Positions 26,327-40,812 are shown, numbered from the stretch's first letter. The stretch is 64,000 nucleotides of DNA from Linnemannia hyalina (GCA_019671135.1 JAHRHY010000030.1:62001-126000); one strand, 5' to 3'. Translations and numbers: made by a program. The notes: generated by a model not told the origin, from the letters alone.

Positions 26327-29300
26327 TCAAAGGCATTGACGTTCATCCGGGCTGTTACCTGTAACGATGGAGTCTTGCAGGGCAAAATCAAACGACCTGC
26401 TCGATTGTTGAGACGATAGCGACGGAATACTTCCTGGATGACCAGTTCCTCCTCCGCCACCGCCGGACGAACTAGATTTTGGGCCCCAAAGACTGCTCCC
26501 ACCCATAAGCATCCCAAAGAAGCCAGGGTTAGGCTGCCAGAACCGAACACTGCCCTCTTTGACTGAACAAGAGACAATTGTCTTTCCGTCCCGAGAAAAT
26601 GCTACTGCGGATGCAGTATTGGTATGGCCTTCCAAGATTTGCCACCGAGTCGCAGTCTGAAGGTCGTAGACAACGATGGCGCCCTCCGCAGTTCCGACTG
26701 CTAGCTTTTGAGAACCAACATGGACATCCAGTTGTGGGTACGATTGTACAAGATCCAATAATACCGATGTACCAACGGGAAGCAAACTCTCTCGCATATT
26801 GGGGACAGTAGGGTCCAGCGATTTCACAATGGCCTCGGCGAGTCGTGGAATGCCATTGTACAGGACCGCGGGATTCTATTATCAGTACACAAACAACACA
26901 GTGGGTTAATGCTATTGCCAAAACCAACATCTATACAGTATCAGATGCACATAGAGAACCAGGTGTTAAGATGATATCATGCCTTGCGAGAAAAGATTGA
27001 GATGAGCTTCAGCAGTCCAGTTCGGTCGCTTGGTCGCTTCGAGTCGAGAATATCCTGGGTTAGAGTCGTAACAAAGAGAGCAGGGTTGACGAGTGCAATT
27101 TGGGCAATAGCACGCCGGGCTCGGCGAGACACCAGGCTGTTGGCGGCCTGTGTGTCCATAGCCATAAGAAAAAGCGTCTTCAGCACTGCATCGGCACGGA
27201 TGAACGGTTGCCATGAAGTAAACCCTTGGGATAGCAAGTCTATGGAGGCCACCTTGTAGGACACACGAGAATCGTCATTGAGAAGGATCGTCAAAGATAA
27301 TGCCGCTATTTTCCGCACTCTGAATAAGACCATGTGGCAGATGGAGGTAGGTCAGTGAGATGTTGTGAAGATGGTGACTTTTTGTCAATGTCCTGGCGTC
27401 AATGTCCTGACGTCAAGCTTGGATAGATACTTACTTTTCGGGCAGTGCCTCTGCGTTTTCGGCCCCGATAATGCCAAGAATAATTGCCGACCGTGCCATG
27501 TATTGGCTCGAACAGCTATCAGGCAACGCTGCGGCAGGTACTACAAAAAAACATTTGGCACATGCCTAGTTAGAAACTGCTCTACATGTCCATACGGTTC
27601 AAGTGCACAAGACGTGAGTAGAAAGACTTACAGAATGCTGACCAGTATTTGACCAATGATGTAAGGTCGGTCTTGGACATCCGCCCAATAGCCGATAGGA
27701 GAATGATTTTGGTGACCTCTTGGATCTCCACTATCAAAGCGAAGGACATCGTATAATATTAGTAAACGATGCAGTACACCAAGTGCATAAGGTCACAATA
27801 GCCATGTACAGGTGCACACTTGCGCACCTTGAGGGTCTTGCCAGTACTTTGCCAAAAACGACAATGAAGGTGGACAAAAGCTTTGTCCAACAGAATCCTG
27901 AGTAGCATTACAGTATCCTTTCGACCAAGTGTCCATATCTACATCCAAATTCTGGGCTGTGGCGATCGTCTTGCTGAGGGAGAGAATACCGATGAGCTTT
28001 GAGGCTGTCATTGTCGGAGACACGCACCACGAATCGCTCACCCCACTCTCGAACGCTGGTGCTCGGATCGAGATGTTTCCATACGCTCTATGATAGAAGT
28101 ATTTGTATCGGAGAAGTTGTCAGCGCTTATCTCTCATTGCACAAGGCTCACTTGTGCGCGTTGCCCGGTTAGCTATTAGCTTACCCTCGTAATCCTAAAG
28201 CAATTGTTTTTGTTGGAGGAGGAATGTTGAGTAGGTTTCTGATGGATACCGCATAGGCATCGTCCTCGGTAATCAAGAGACCGAGGACGACCTTGGCGGC
28301 TCTCAAGCACTGCTGAGCCATCTCTGATAACACGACCGGTTCTTCCACTGCTCCTGGCTTTGCCTTCGCCGATGCTCTTGACTGCCCACTGAAAATCCGG
28401 CGGTGACGGGCCGAGGTCTGAGGCTCTGGGGGACTGACTGCTGATGATTTGGAGCCTGGCTGGTCTGATTGTTGATCCGTGTTGCGAGTCGGTGAAAGGA
28501 TCCCCAGGACATACTTGAGGTTCATCACCACAACTGGCACAGTTGCTTTCGAGCCTAATAGTCGTATAAAATGGGTTAATGACTTGAGCTTGAAACACGT
28601 TCAAGTCGAGAAAGTGGACATGGTCATCGATTGCTTTGTCTTACCAGGGACCCCTAGAGGCACGGTCATGCAATCGAACGCCCTCTTCGAAGACGTTGGT
28701 CGGCGAGGCGATATCTCACTAGTGAGGCATATTAATGTATTCAAGTTGGGTGAGCAATGGCACATTTGAATGCAATAAACGATAGCCCCCAATATGAACC
28801 AAACATTCTACTTACCAGACTTTCCACCTTGAATCCGCCATGATCGCTCGCGCAGTCTCTCCTTTCACAATGCGGTCCAAATGCCCCGTTTGCATCTAGT
28901 GACGATAAGGCACGGTTGTTAATGACGATGTATGCTCCATGACAAGCTGGCATGCATATCTACAAAAACTGCACTGAGGACTTACCTGCCAGACAAATGC
29001 CGTCTCGTCGGCGTGCCACAGAACAATATAATCCTCTGGTGGTCTCCACTGAATCGACACAAGGGCATGCTCATAGCCACCAAACAGATAGATGCTAGGG
29101 TGGAGAAGAAGTGAAGTTTTAGTCAGGAACACATATAATCTTGCTGCAAATAAAACCAAAGTAAACATCTAGCGCTTGATTCATACCAGCTCATTTCTTC
29201 GATAGAAATAATCGCGATCGAGTGGTCCTCAGCAATGGATATGACGCATCTTTTCACGCGCGAGTTGACGTCGTCGGGAACTTGCAGAAAATGGGTCACA

Positions 29301-31928
29301 GGTCGACTGTGGTTGTTGAAACAGGCTACTTCTGTACCCGCCCTAAAACAAGAAAATAGCTCTGGTTAGCACGACTCAAAGTAAACATTATACACAAGGA
29401 TAGATACTTCGCAGACAGTGGGTGCTTACTCAATATTCCATATCCGCGCAGAGCAGTCTTTGCCTCCGCTGAGAATGAACGACCGACCCATTAAGTCATC
29501 CGTTGTAAAAATGCTTGATATTGGTCCGATGTGGCCTTTGAGCACCGTCGTTTCCTTTGCATGCTCATTGACAAATCCAGATGCCAGATCAAGTAATGCC
29601 TCGTCCACAGGACAGACCCGAATGTCACCGCTGTCTATAGCGGTCGTTCATCGAAGTATTGAACTCGATTAGCACATTCCAACGTGAAGTATGGAATCAC
29701 AGAGGCGACCAAAGACAGTACGTTCAAAAATGTTACCGTGACCCAACGCGACAAGGGTGTCATTCAACATCGTAGAGAACGTGACTGAAGGCGACGTCAA
29801 AGACTTGTGTGGGTGCCATCGCACCAAAGCGCCGTGAACACTATTGACTGCTTGCGGGGTGAGCGAAGAGGGCAGTGTTCAGTTTCGTTGTCTTTTGGTC
29901 GTTGTTGCTGTATGTGCCACGTGAAATCAATAGACGATCCTACCTTTGCCTTGGGGTTGATCAGTGTTGTATCCAAGCAAATTGGCACTGGAGCAATGAA
30001 GCCCTTGAAGCGTGTTTTGAAGGTTAAGAAAATAATGCGACCCGGCATTGCTGAATACCATCACGCTAGGTGGATAGTCGGAAGGTGGTCGCCAGTCGCT
30101 AACTATCGAGATAATATATCGCTGTTAAATATGCCGATATTTCTCACACGAAGTAAACGTAAGCCACGTAGCATTAGGCGAGCCCATGCCATCATACCTG
30201 TAGCTGTGGCTCCGACGCTCGACTCGCCACTTGGGATTTCGTATCTTGGCTCCATTGCCGAGTGCTCGAGAACGTCGACCTTGGAGTGGCTATTGTGTTG
30301 TTGCAGCTCGGCTAGGGAATAGTAGTAGACGTGCCCTGACTGACTTGCGATATCCATGTGAGTACTTGAGATGCATTGGGAGGTTACAAAGCATATCATA
30401 CACACGAAATGTCAGTCAATAGAAAGCAGCATTACCTGTGTCCATATGATAATATTCTTTGAGCAAACAAATTCCGCGCCAGCCAATGCTTCACCTTCAG
30501 GACATCGGACCACATAGCATGCTCTCTTTTGAGATTGCAAACAAACAATCTAGCAGGACGAAGATTGGAGGCATATCAGCGGACTGATAAAAGTTCAAGA
30601 AGGCACAGTACGTGATGCTAATAGCATTTTCAATCTTACCTGGGCACTACTCCGTGTGACTAAAGCCGCCCAAGAAGAATCTTGGCGGCAAGCGACCAAA
30701 GATACTATGCTGTCGTTTGTTTTCGAGCAAATCTCGAAGACTTTGGACTTTACTACCGCGAGACTGGCGGTGTCAAAGATCCATAACGACAGCTTGCAAT
30801 CCGCTGACACCGAGAGAATTCTGCTTTGATGTTGGTCTATTAGACAAAGTCCCGATATAAAATCGTTTGCATTAGATGATGTTCGGGGTCGCCATAGTCA
30901 CCGATCAAGATTAAAAGGTAGCAAGTGGGTAGCAGTTTTGACGTGGGCCAGAGAGCTATGGACGATACCATCGCCAGGCAGCGCTGTGCAGTAGACCCAA
31001 TCCTGATGACCGCCCCAGACACGGACCACCTCCAACGATGTCGAGTCCAGGATGCATGCCTCGTTCGACAGGCCAGCACAGAGTATGAACTTTGGCCCCG
31101 AAACGGTCTACAATAACGAAAAGCGATATGATCTGATGAGTTAATCGGTCTCACTGATATTCACAGACATCATAGTCATCAGAACACGTCACTCCATGTT
31201 CAAGGCTTTCTTTGCACACCTTTTCGACTGTGCTGATGACCCCCAGATATGTCGGCACGCCGATGAATGCGAACGGGTTTGACTGTAAACAGCGACCATC
31301 GACCAGATTCCACTTCTTCACTTCCCTACGAGCAAACCCAATCCAGAAAGGAGACGTCAAGTTAGCAAGCTCCATCAGACCCTTGGCGCCCTCTACATCT
31401 AGCTGTACAAAGCCATTCTACATTATATCTCGTTCGTCTTGTTGTACCCGTCTTCAGATGCACTTATGAGAATCCACTCGCACGTTGACTTGGTATCACC
31501 CTCAACGTGCATGGACTGGAGAGCGGTGATGCGAGAGCTATGACCAACAAGCAGTGTGCAGGGCTCTAGCTGTGAGACGATAGAAAGTGTAACAATAGCA
31601 CGAGGTCAAATCGTTTATTCTTGCTCCAGGTGTGCTCAATAGTAGATGACACTCTATCAAAACGCAGAAGGGTTTGACTCGTTACCGAGACGATGTCCTC
31701 GGGTGGACCTGCATCAGTCGGACCGCAGGTTGCTTTGAAGACCCATATGAGACCTTCCTCGAGGCCGGCGACGACGTAGCCCTCGCATGCGAAGGTTGTT
31801 GATATGGTTGCGGTGGGTGTGCTCTGGCTCCAAAAGGCGATGGGGATGGAGAGCGAGGCTGATGCCATGTGCGTACTTGTAGTTTGTGCGTGTTGGTGTT
31901 TGTTGAATGAAACGAAGGAAGGAGGCAT
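26327..31928 (-). CDS. WDR7: WD40 protein of the WDR7/rabconnectin-3-beta family
   Basis: WDR7 pairs with DMXL/Rav1-type proteins and regulates V-ATPase assembly and acidification of endosomes. The gene is read on the minus strand in many short exons. It starts at ATG 31926-31928 (MPPSFVSF) or at an internal ATG near 31868 (MASASLSI). Early exons carry WD repeats such as GPISSIF...FILSGGKDCSARIWNIE (about 29426-29608) and GGYEHALVSIQWRPPEDYIVLWHADETAFVWQ, split over exons near 29000-29150. The middle (about 26970-28600) is helical, HEAT-like, with ARRAIAQIALVNPALFV. The last exon has two more WD repeats: KLAVGTAEGAIVVYDLQ and GHTNTASAVAFSRDGKTIVS...VRFWQ. The 3' end is uncertain because a GTAACAG donor-like site lies just before the stop at 26327. 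Intron borders are approximate. Confidence 0.8.
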
Positions 31929-32199
31929 GGTCCCACACTTCCAACCGCGACCAAAAGATACGTTTGAGCGTGTGAGAGTGTGACACGACCCTCGTGCAAG
32001 GCGAGAGACTTCCACGTCACAAATTGCCACTTCTTCCCCTTGCTCCTCCTCTTCCTCTTCGTGCTCTTCTTTTACGACATCATCATTCACCCACCCGAAA
32101 ACTGTCAACATCTTTCGAGACACCCCACCCAGCACATCCTCATCAACAGGACTATACATCACACTGTGCCTCAGGACCTAAAGTCTCGACTTTTCAAGG
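31929..32199. promoter_or_regulatory. Bidirectional promoter between WDR7-like gene and MON2
   Basis: Only 271 bases separate the divergent start codons. The stretch is C/T-rich on the plus strand near 32025-32070. Both neighbours act in the endomembrane system, so co-regulation is plausible, but no binding site was identified. Confidence 0.45.
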
Positions 32200-35100
32200 A
32201 TGAGCATCGCTGCCTATCTCCAGACAGAGCTCGTCGCGTTGTCGAACGAAGCCAGAAGGAAATATCCCGAAATTAAGGAGGTAACCCAGTTACCACCAGA
32301 CTGATACCCCATGGGAAGGGAACAGCACTGTTCACTCGACTCGGCTGACAAGGCCGTGACAGACCCGGGAAGTGAACAATGCGTTGAACAACTGTTACAT
32401 ACTTTACCCTCAAATAGGCCGCCGAACGTGTTATTGCACTATTAAGACATCCAGGACAAGGACCCTCCAACCTTGCAGCAGGTAAATGGCTCTGCCTACC
32501 CTGTCAACCAAGGCCGAACAACCTGTGTATACACCCATCATCCATTGATGACTTACCCGAGATCATCGCCACTGTTCAATTATAGTGCTCAGTCAGAACC
32601 AGGATGTTCTGAAGCCTTTTTTACTCGCTTGCGATACAAAGAACGTCAAGCTAGTGACAATCTCCATAGGATGTCTTCGGGAGTTGATATCGCACAAAGC
32701 CATGCCTGAGGTAATTGGAATCGACTTTGCGTGTATTGAGAACGCAATATGTGCTCATGTTTCCACAAGGATGAAGCACTCACACCCATCTGCATGTATG
32801 AAAATACAAATAGGGCTCGATTGAGGTTGTTCTGAAGACGCTGAACGACATCATGTCGCACGGAGTCGAGATTCAATTGAAAATCCTACAGACCATCTTA
32901 CCTCTACTCACAAATTACAACGTGCACGCAGAGTCGCTTGCAGAGGTATTATACAGAGTTGAACTCGGACTGTAAACTTAAGTAGATGTTTGATGGAATC
33001 GTACTACATGAGGAACTCAATATTTACACATCAATTTTGCATCCCAGGCCCTGCTGCTCTGCTTCCGACTTCAAGACTCTCGTGTGGTGTTTGTAAACAA
33101 CACAGCGGCGGCAACCTTGCGGCAATTGGTCATTTACATCTTTGAAAAAGTTGGCGACGAGGATATTGCCAAGCAAAAGTCAGGTAAAAAGCTAAAAGTG
33201 TTACCGCTCATATCCGACCTAACAGGGAGGCGTCAAATGCACATAAGAGAGCGTTCTAACATGGGCGCTGTCTTCTTCTTTATCTTTTTCTTTTTTACCA
33301 CAGCGAGTGAGTCTCCGGCGAAAGCAACGAGCGAGGCCCAGGATCAGGTGGATTCTACGCAGGACAATGAAGAGCAGCTGGGACCATGCGCCCTTGACGC
33401 GTATCTGCTGTTTCAGGACCTGTGTCTCCTTACCAACTCTGAGCAAGCCCGTTTCTTGAATCTTGGCAGCATCAGTAGGACGTTTGGTCTTGAGCTGATC
33501 GAGAGCGTCCTGACGAACCACTTTCACCTCTTCAAGCAGGTACGACACCCATCATCATGACAACTGGAGCTCTTCTATATCAAACGCAATGAATCGGAAA
33601 CGAACACTAATGCTGACGAAAATGATATCTAGCACAAGGAGTTTGCGTCCTTGCTTCGTGAACGAGTTTGCCCTCTCATCATCAAGAACTTTTCCGACAA
33701 GCACGACTTTCCTCAGACAATGCGCCTTATGCGTGTTGTCTATATCCTCATCAAACAGTTCCATGAGATTTTGGTAAAGCGCTCTTATCCGCGAAGCAGT
33801 TGGTATTCTTTGACTACACTATATTATTTCTCAGGTACTAATGGTGGTACTTGTTACAACTCGATGATGTAGGCTATAGAATGCGAGATTTTCCTTTCGA
33901 TGCTTATCAAACTCTTGGAGCCAGAAGGGAACAGCCAGTGGCAGCGTGTATTGGCCATGGAGATCTTTAGAGGCATTTGCGGAGATAATTCTCTAATGCG
34001 ACGAATCTACAAGGCCTACGATCAACAAAGTACAAGCACAGACATCTTTGGCGACATGATCATTGCCATCGGACGACTTTCGACCGAGAAACCCCTACTC
34101 ATCGGTGCTGGGAGCTTTGTGCAGGACAACTCTGAAGTCTCCAAGCCATCCCATGTCAGCGAGAGAGACGCCTCAGAGAACAGTGTCGGAGGCTTAAGCG
34201 TGTCGACTTCAACCATGCGCATCCAATGGTACACAGTTGTTGCGCATTGTGGATTATCTTGCGGGTAATGAAAAAAGGTCAGATACTAACGCCTATTTTT
34301 ACATTTGTGCCTATGGCGTCGTCTGTAGTGTTGATCAACTGGACAAAGCAGAGCCCCCACATATTCCAGAGACATACCTGTACTACCTCTCGCTTATCTG
34401 CATCAATTCTATCGCAGACGGCCTCGCCTCTTACATCTTCCCGATCGTCTCACTCTCGCTCCACGACCAACAACGGCAGGCGCAGGAACAAACGGAAGGA
34501 TCAGATATGGCAGAGTCAATCCCTCGATCGACACTCTCGGTCTTCCCCAACACCAACACATTGGAACTCTCAAAGACGAAAGAGGCGGACGATATCGCAC
34601 TGGTGACGACCATGGCTGAGTCGGCCTGGCCAGGACTTTTGGCGGCATTCTCTTATTTCCTGGGATCGAACTTGGACGAGGAACTCTTTCACAATGTGAT
34701 GCGGGCCTACCAAAACTTCACCAGCGTCTGCGGCGTATTGCAGCTCACCATTCCTCGCGATGCGTTCTTGACCTCGCTCTGCAAGAACTGTCTGCCCGTC
34801 CCACACGGAGGGGTACCTAGCGGAAACTCTGCTGTGCAGGATACAACTGCTCCGAACATCACCGACAAAAACATGTACTGCCTGCGGATCTTGCTCAACG
34901 TGGCTCAGTACCTTGGAGGAACTCTATTCGACAGCTGGTACCTGATTCTCGAGACCATGCAGCAGGCGGAGCACCTCCTTGGTATCAAGTTGCAACGAGG
35001 TGGAGCTTCAGGGCAGAAGAAGTTGGCAGGAAACTTTGGAAGCACTGCGCAGCCCTCGGCAAAGTCCCAGTCACCGCTGCAGAACTCGGCAGGCCGGACC

Positions 35101-38100
35101 AACAACGGCGCTATCGACTATGCAGGACTAGCATCTGGATCTTCGCATCAAGAAGCCGATGTCTTGGCTTTGCTAGCTTCCTTCAAGCAGCTATTTGACC
35201 TTTCAACGCACCTCGACCTCCCATCCTTCCGCAGCTTTTCTCGTTCTCTGTGCAAACTAGGGGCCGCGGGCAGTGGACTCCCATTTAATGACGGAAAGGG
35301 AACAACGACAACACCTTTTGTAAAGAGTCTCCGCCATATCAACGTAAGTAACAGACAGTGTATAGGATTTACCACTGGAACAGGATGTCACAGACATTTA
35401 CTCTAATTGACGCAGGTACTCCAGTGGACAACACTAATGCTCCGCATTTGTTATTCCGGCTAATAGAAATCGGATGATAAGTCGTTTGCCATTGAAAAAC
35501 TGCGATATGTGTGCTTGCTTAATGTCGACCGGATTGCTGCAGTTGACGACGGGGCGACTGTTTGGGATATTTCAGTCGGCTACCTCATCGACACTGCCAA
35601 TCATCCTGCGCCTTCTGTCCGCATTCGAATGCAAGCCTGTGATGCGATCTCTGATATCATCCTTGCCGCCATGGCCCATGCAGAACAGAACTCGATGGCG
35701 CGACAGGAGGAGACACAGATGCGGGTCATGAACAATCTACGAGAGTTGATTCAAACCCACGGGAATTCCTTGGTCGAGATCCAGCGGATGGGTTTGGAGA
35801 CACTCAACAAACTACTCCAAACTTCCGGGCAGTCTCTGTCGTTCGGATGGGGTCTCATTTTCGAGATGATCCAGGGATCGATCGGTACAACCAGCGGCAA
35901 GGCGCTTGTGGAGCCTCTACTCGAATCCAGCCCAACGACTGCACCCAACGAAACCGGATCCCAAGCGACACCTGCAGGAGCACTAAAGCCTCCAGGTCTC
36001 GTCCGCGTTGCATTCCCTTGCCTGCAGCTCATTTGCACCGACTTTCTGTCTCTTCTCAACGCAAGCAATCTTCAACTTTGCATCGATACATTGGCGGCAT
36101 TCGGTTACCAAACGGAGGACCTCAACATTTCGCTGACCTCTGTTGGACTTCTCTGGAACATCTCTGATTTTATCCAACAAAGCCTGCGAGATATCTCAAA
36201 CAGTCCCGAAGTGTCATCCAGCGCCAATAGCGGGGAGGGCGAGTCCGTGGAGGCGGACGTGATTACATTACTGTTTCCCAATCCGGAGCTGTCACGCAAG
36301 AATTTGTCAGGACTCTGGATGCTGCTTCTCTTCAAGATCTCGACACTTTGCTCCGATACGCGCCCCGAGGTCAGGAATGGAGCCATCCAAACTCTTCTCC
36401 GGACGATCCATATTAACGCGGCCAGTCTTGACATGGCCGCTTGGCGCCAGTGCATGTGGAAGATTTTGCTCCCACTCTTGGACGAGGTCAAGACAGCATC
36501 GTGCAGAAAGGTCGAGGAGGTGCCAGAGCCAGTCAACACAGGAGCCTTTGTCATGCGTAACGACTCCCCTAGCAAGCAATGGGACGAAACGCACGTGTTG
36601 CTCTACAATGGACTGGCGGAGGTCTTTCAACATTTCTTGCTGCAGCTCATCGTGCTGCATGATTACCTCGAGGCTTGGGTTTTCTTGATGGAGCATCTGG
36701 AGACGGCAGCGCTGCATTCATCTCCCGATGTAGCCATCGCTGCTTTGAAGGGTATTCAGTCGATGATGAAGCCTCCTGGCACCAAGGACGAGGCCACCAG
36801 CAATGGATCCAAGTCTCTTACTGGGGAGGAGAGTGAGCTGAGATTGGCAAGACTTTGGGAGACAGCGTGGTCAATCTGGGAGCGCATTGGTAGTGCCATC
36901 GTCGGACGGGATGCAGTCATTGGAGACAAGCGGGAAGATTACAAGTCGTATGGACGCCCCGTCACCACCAACTTTACACAGGAGACGCTCACAGAGTACA
37001 TCAATGTCATGCATCATCTCTACCCCATCATCGCTGGCAAGTTCGAGCTCAAGGACCTGCGAGCATTCTTGGATGTCGTTCACCTGGTATTGATCTACGA
37101 TCGCAGCCCCGTCTACCGACCCGATGTCGACTACCTCTCGCCTCTTCAGCTGTCGATCCACGATGCACTGATGATGCTGAACCTGAACACTATTCAAGGC
37201 GGTCCTGCAGCGGTTCTGGAGCAGCTCACAAACCAGTTCCTCCTAGCCTTTGAGGCCCACAGCTCACTCTATCCCAACGTGGACTCTCCTCATCCAGCCA
37301 CTCTAAAGCCTACCTATATTGCCCTATGCAAGGCTACTATGACCAGGATTGTGTTTTTGCTGGACAAGTTTCATCAAGAGAAGGGCATATACGCGGACGG
37401 AGTTTACGCCAAAATTTTGAAGGTATCATCACTGTGCATGAGCAAGTAGGAATGATTATTATTTGGACTGCAGCCCTTCCCTATAGGTCTAACCCGTTTT
37501 GGTTCCTCTTTCTTCCTTCTAGTCATTCGGAATCGCCATGCGGCTACGATACAAGTGCCCGCCTTCATTCAAGCATGTAGACGACATTCCTCTTTGGAAG
37601 ACCGCGACGACAGCCTTCTTGGACTCGATCAAGTATGGCATCTCTACCATCGAGGCATTTGAAAAAGGTAGGCAGGCTACTGTGCTCGTTCTTTTTAGCA
37701 TGAATGTAAAAGAGTTGCTCCTCATGTTAACCGTTGAACGTTGCGTCCCGGTATTTGAATAGATATTTCGGATGCCAGGTTTTTGGAGATCTGGCAGGAA
37801 CTCGTCGTTGTATGTCGTGGAACAATGGCACCCTCTTTGTAAGTACACTGCCTCGTGACTTGCATTATGTGCTCCTTGCCTCAAGTGAAGATATCACAGA
37901 AGTTCGTTCTTAACCTCCTTCATTATTAATGTCATATGCAGGCCCATTCCGATCGCTGATATGTCTCTCAAGAGTCAAGCCTTGGATGAGGCGTTCGACC
38001 TTGTCTTCCTTCACAGCATGAAGACCAAAGTCTTTGCCCGGATGGGATACCACCGCGTTCCAGCAGAGGTCCTTGCAGAACTCGTGCAGACTCTAGATCT

Positions 38101-39033
38101 TGCTGCTAACCTTTACGTACTTTCGACGCCTGCGTCTCTTGCACCATCGCCACCCACAGTACCTCTTGCAACAGACACCATCACCAAGCCGAATTCGGCC
38201 TCTGCCTTAGAGAACAGCCAGCCAAAGTCGTCAGAGCTCAAGAACATCTCATCCTTGTCGGCATCGACCCTAAACGAGGACGCCCAACTGGACATTATTC
38301 AAGGCCTTGGAATCGTTCTCCATTCAACGAGGAACACCATGGTCCCTGTCGGTCGTGAGAGGTTTGCATTTGCTTGTCTGGACATCTTGTTCGACCTTAG
38401 TTCAGACGTGTCATCTGACTCTCAGGATCGCTTCGGCTCAGGTAGAGTCGGCGGCGCGAAGGACACGGCTGATCGTGTCAGAACTGCCGACAGCAGTAAT
38501 GGCTCCACTCCAGCGTATAGTCAGTCTTATACGCACTCTGAACAACAGCTTCGATCGAGAACAGCATTTGTCATTACCCCTGTCCTAGTCGAGCGGTGCA
38601 GCGCCCTCTTGAATGCCTATTCGGCTGACCAGGCATTGCTAGGAAAGTGTCCATTCCCACGCCTTCGGCATCAGGAAATCTCACTGGTTTTGCAACGATT
38701 GAACGACCTTCGCCTTGTCCCTGGTGCATTAGCGAGCAGTAAACCCCACAGCCAAGATACCACGCAAGGTAATTAGCAAGCCAGTGGCGCCGATATCTAT
38801 AACCTTGCCAAACCACCGCGGGTGTTTTTTAATGCTTTTTAACACGACCGCCTGTCTCATATGCGAACCTAGATACGATCAAACACGCCATTCTTCAAGG
38901 ACCAAGTGCACACTTGTTTTTCCTGTACGAGCCGTTAACGGATGCCATGTTCTGTCATGATCCCGAAGTCTTGCTTCTCCTCAAGGCATGTCTCAAAACA
39001 GCCGGCCGATCCATTGGTCTTCCTCTGAAATAA
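32200..39033 (+). CDS. MON2: MON2, Golgi/endosome trafficking scaffold related to large Arf-GEFs
   Basis: Mon2 works with Dop1 and the flippase Neo1 in recycling between endosomes and Golgi; it resembles Sec7-type Arf-GEFs outside their catalytic domain. The start ATG at 32200 gives [19 protein letters not shown], the N-terminal DCB helix. Further exons give [28 protein letters not shown], then [21 protein letters not shown] and [28 protein letters not shown], all characteristic of Mon2. Large exons at 34237-35344, 35470-37424 and 37938-38768 carry the HUS-like and C-terminal helical repeats, with Ser/Pro-rich inserts. The last exon (about 38874-39033) ends in [17 protein letters not shown] before TAA. 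No Sec7 catalytic domain is seen, as expected for Mon2. At least ten exons are involved and some borders are approximate. Confidence 0.87.
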
Positions 39034-39777
39034 AGCACGCTCCTCATCCCAACAACAGTAACAGCATCGTCGGCACGCCCGCCTGTTGTTCCCACCACTC
39101 ACTCCTATCCTACTCATCCTCCTCCCAGAGGACTACCCATATACACACATAAACACACTCACTCATACCTAAACCACAACATTCTCTTCTCCCTCTCTTT
39201 CTCCCTTTCAACCATAAAGTAATAAAAAACGACCTTCTTTGCCAATCAAGCCAGACTCATTCCTATACGGCAGACCAACCAACAATTCGGAGAAGCCGTC
39301 TTTGCTCAAAGGTACGTACTCACTCATTCGCTCTACCCAACCCGTCCCTAGACTCCACACCAAAAGGTCATTAATCAAGGATTGCGTGGCTATCAATGTC
39401 GTCTGGGTCGATTTTGTGCCATCAGGCGATTGAGGGTACTGGTATGTTCAATTCGATATATATATCTCTAGGCGGGAAGCTAAGCTAGAATGGACTTGGT
39501 CTTGTGCATAGTTATATTATTTCTCACAGTCTGGCCACAGTGACCATGATGGCACCAACCACTATTGCTCGGCCTCGTGGGATCAGTTTACCACCACTAG
39601 ATAAGTATCTTGATCTGCTAACTGTAATATATGTTTGCATGTGTGAATGTTTGATAGACAGGAGTATGTGACTTATGGATCCAATGGGACACGACTCCTT
39701 TCCAACAAGGTAGCCTGTCAGTCTCACTTTCTTAGAGTTGGTCATTGCCTCATCGCAGCGTGTTTATGTACCTAAAG
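39034..39777. other. Region downstream of MON2
   Basis: The 3' untranslated region of MON2 probably lies at the left. A donor-like AAAGGTACGT near 39310 and an acceptor-like site near 39368 could mark a spliced untranslated exon or a short unknown gene, but I cannot support a protein. Confidence 0.3.
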
Positions 39778-40068
39778 TGCTGCAATCAATTGATCAACCA
39801 AAACTGCGATTTCGACGTTTTTTTTTGGAAATACTCATTCACCAATGTTCCGACCGGCCTCCAGATTCCTGTCGTTCATTCTCTTGATTCGTAACCTCAT
39901 TCATCACCACTTGCTTTTTTTTTTGCACGGACTGACATTGGATCATGGCCGGAATTGAAATGCCCGTACTTGGTTGATCAATTAATTGGGAAGCCATATG
40001 TGGCAAATGATTTCCATGTTTATTAAACATGGGTTTAGCACAGAACAAACTGTTTTTTTAAATACCAC
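39778..40068 (+). repeat. Left inverted-repeat arm of the 870-bp element
   Basis: Matches 40349-40647 in reverse complement over nearly its whole length, with a few substitutions and a different poly-T length. Confidence 0.75.
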
Positions 40069-40348
40069 AATGCCAGTGCACTTTCTACAGGCAAACTGAA
40101 AGCAGTTCCATACTGAGGATGTGGTTTATGATCTGAAAAAAAAAGAAATTCACAAAGCGTCTCTATCATTTGTGAAGATTTCGTTAAAGTATGTTTTGTT
40201 ACATGGATCTAGCACGATTTCACATTTTGTCAAGATATTGCACTCTATTAAGAATGACTGGCTTCGCGCATCAAAGAACCTTTGATCACACCTGATGTGC
40301 TCTATATTGAACTGCTTTCAGTATTCCTCTAGAAAGTGCGTTAACATT

Positions 40349-40647
40349 GTGGTATTAAAAAAAACAGTTTGTTCTGTGCTAAACCCATGTTTAATAAACA
40401 TGGAAATCATTTGCCACATATGGCTTCCCAATTAATTGATCAACCAAGTACGGGCATTTCAATTCCGGCCATGATCCAATGTCGGTCCGTGCGAAAAAAA
40501 AAAAAAAAAAAAAAGCAAGTGGTGAGGAATGAGGTTACGAATCAAGAGAATGAACGGCAGGAATCTGGTGGCCGGTCGGAACATTGGTGAATGAGTATTT
40601 CAAAAAAAACGTCGAATCGCGCTTTGGTTGATCAATTGATTGGAGTA
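40349..40647 (-). repeat. Right inverted-repeat arm of the 870-bp element
   Basis: Reverse complement of 39778-40068. The internal A run near 40494-40514 is over 20 bases here versus about 8 in the other arm. Confidence 0.75.
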
Positions 40648-40812
40648 CTCTAGCACGGGTTCTGACTTAGAGGCGTTCAGCCATAACACAATAGACGATA
40701 GCTTCGGGCCATTGCCTGCTCAGGCAGGCCCAAACACCACTTATCCGAATGAACGGTTCCTCTCGTACTAAGTTCAATTACTATTGCAACAACATTTCAT
40801 CAGTAGGGTAAC

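Larger units (their letters stand above)
39778..40647. mobile_element. 870-bp foldback/MITE-like element with about 290-bp terminal inverted repeats
   Basis: Bases 39778-40068 and 40349-40647 are near-perfect inverted copies, separated by about 280 bases of unique sequence. The outer tips share AATCAATTGATCAACCAAA. Inside each arm the same order of motifs appears: an ATTCACCAATGTTCCGACCGG block, a homopolymer run that differs in length (8 versus over 20 bases), CGGCCATGATCC, and CATGTTTAATAAACATGG. No transposase is encoded, so the element would be non-autonomous. The tip motif is shared with a smaller element at 59624-59826 close to a Tc1-like transposase, which suggests a Tc1/mariner source (inference). 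A clear target duplication was not found. Confidence 0.75.
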
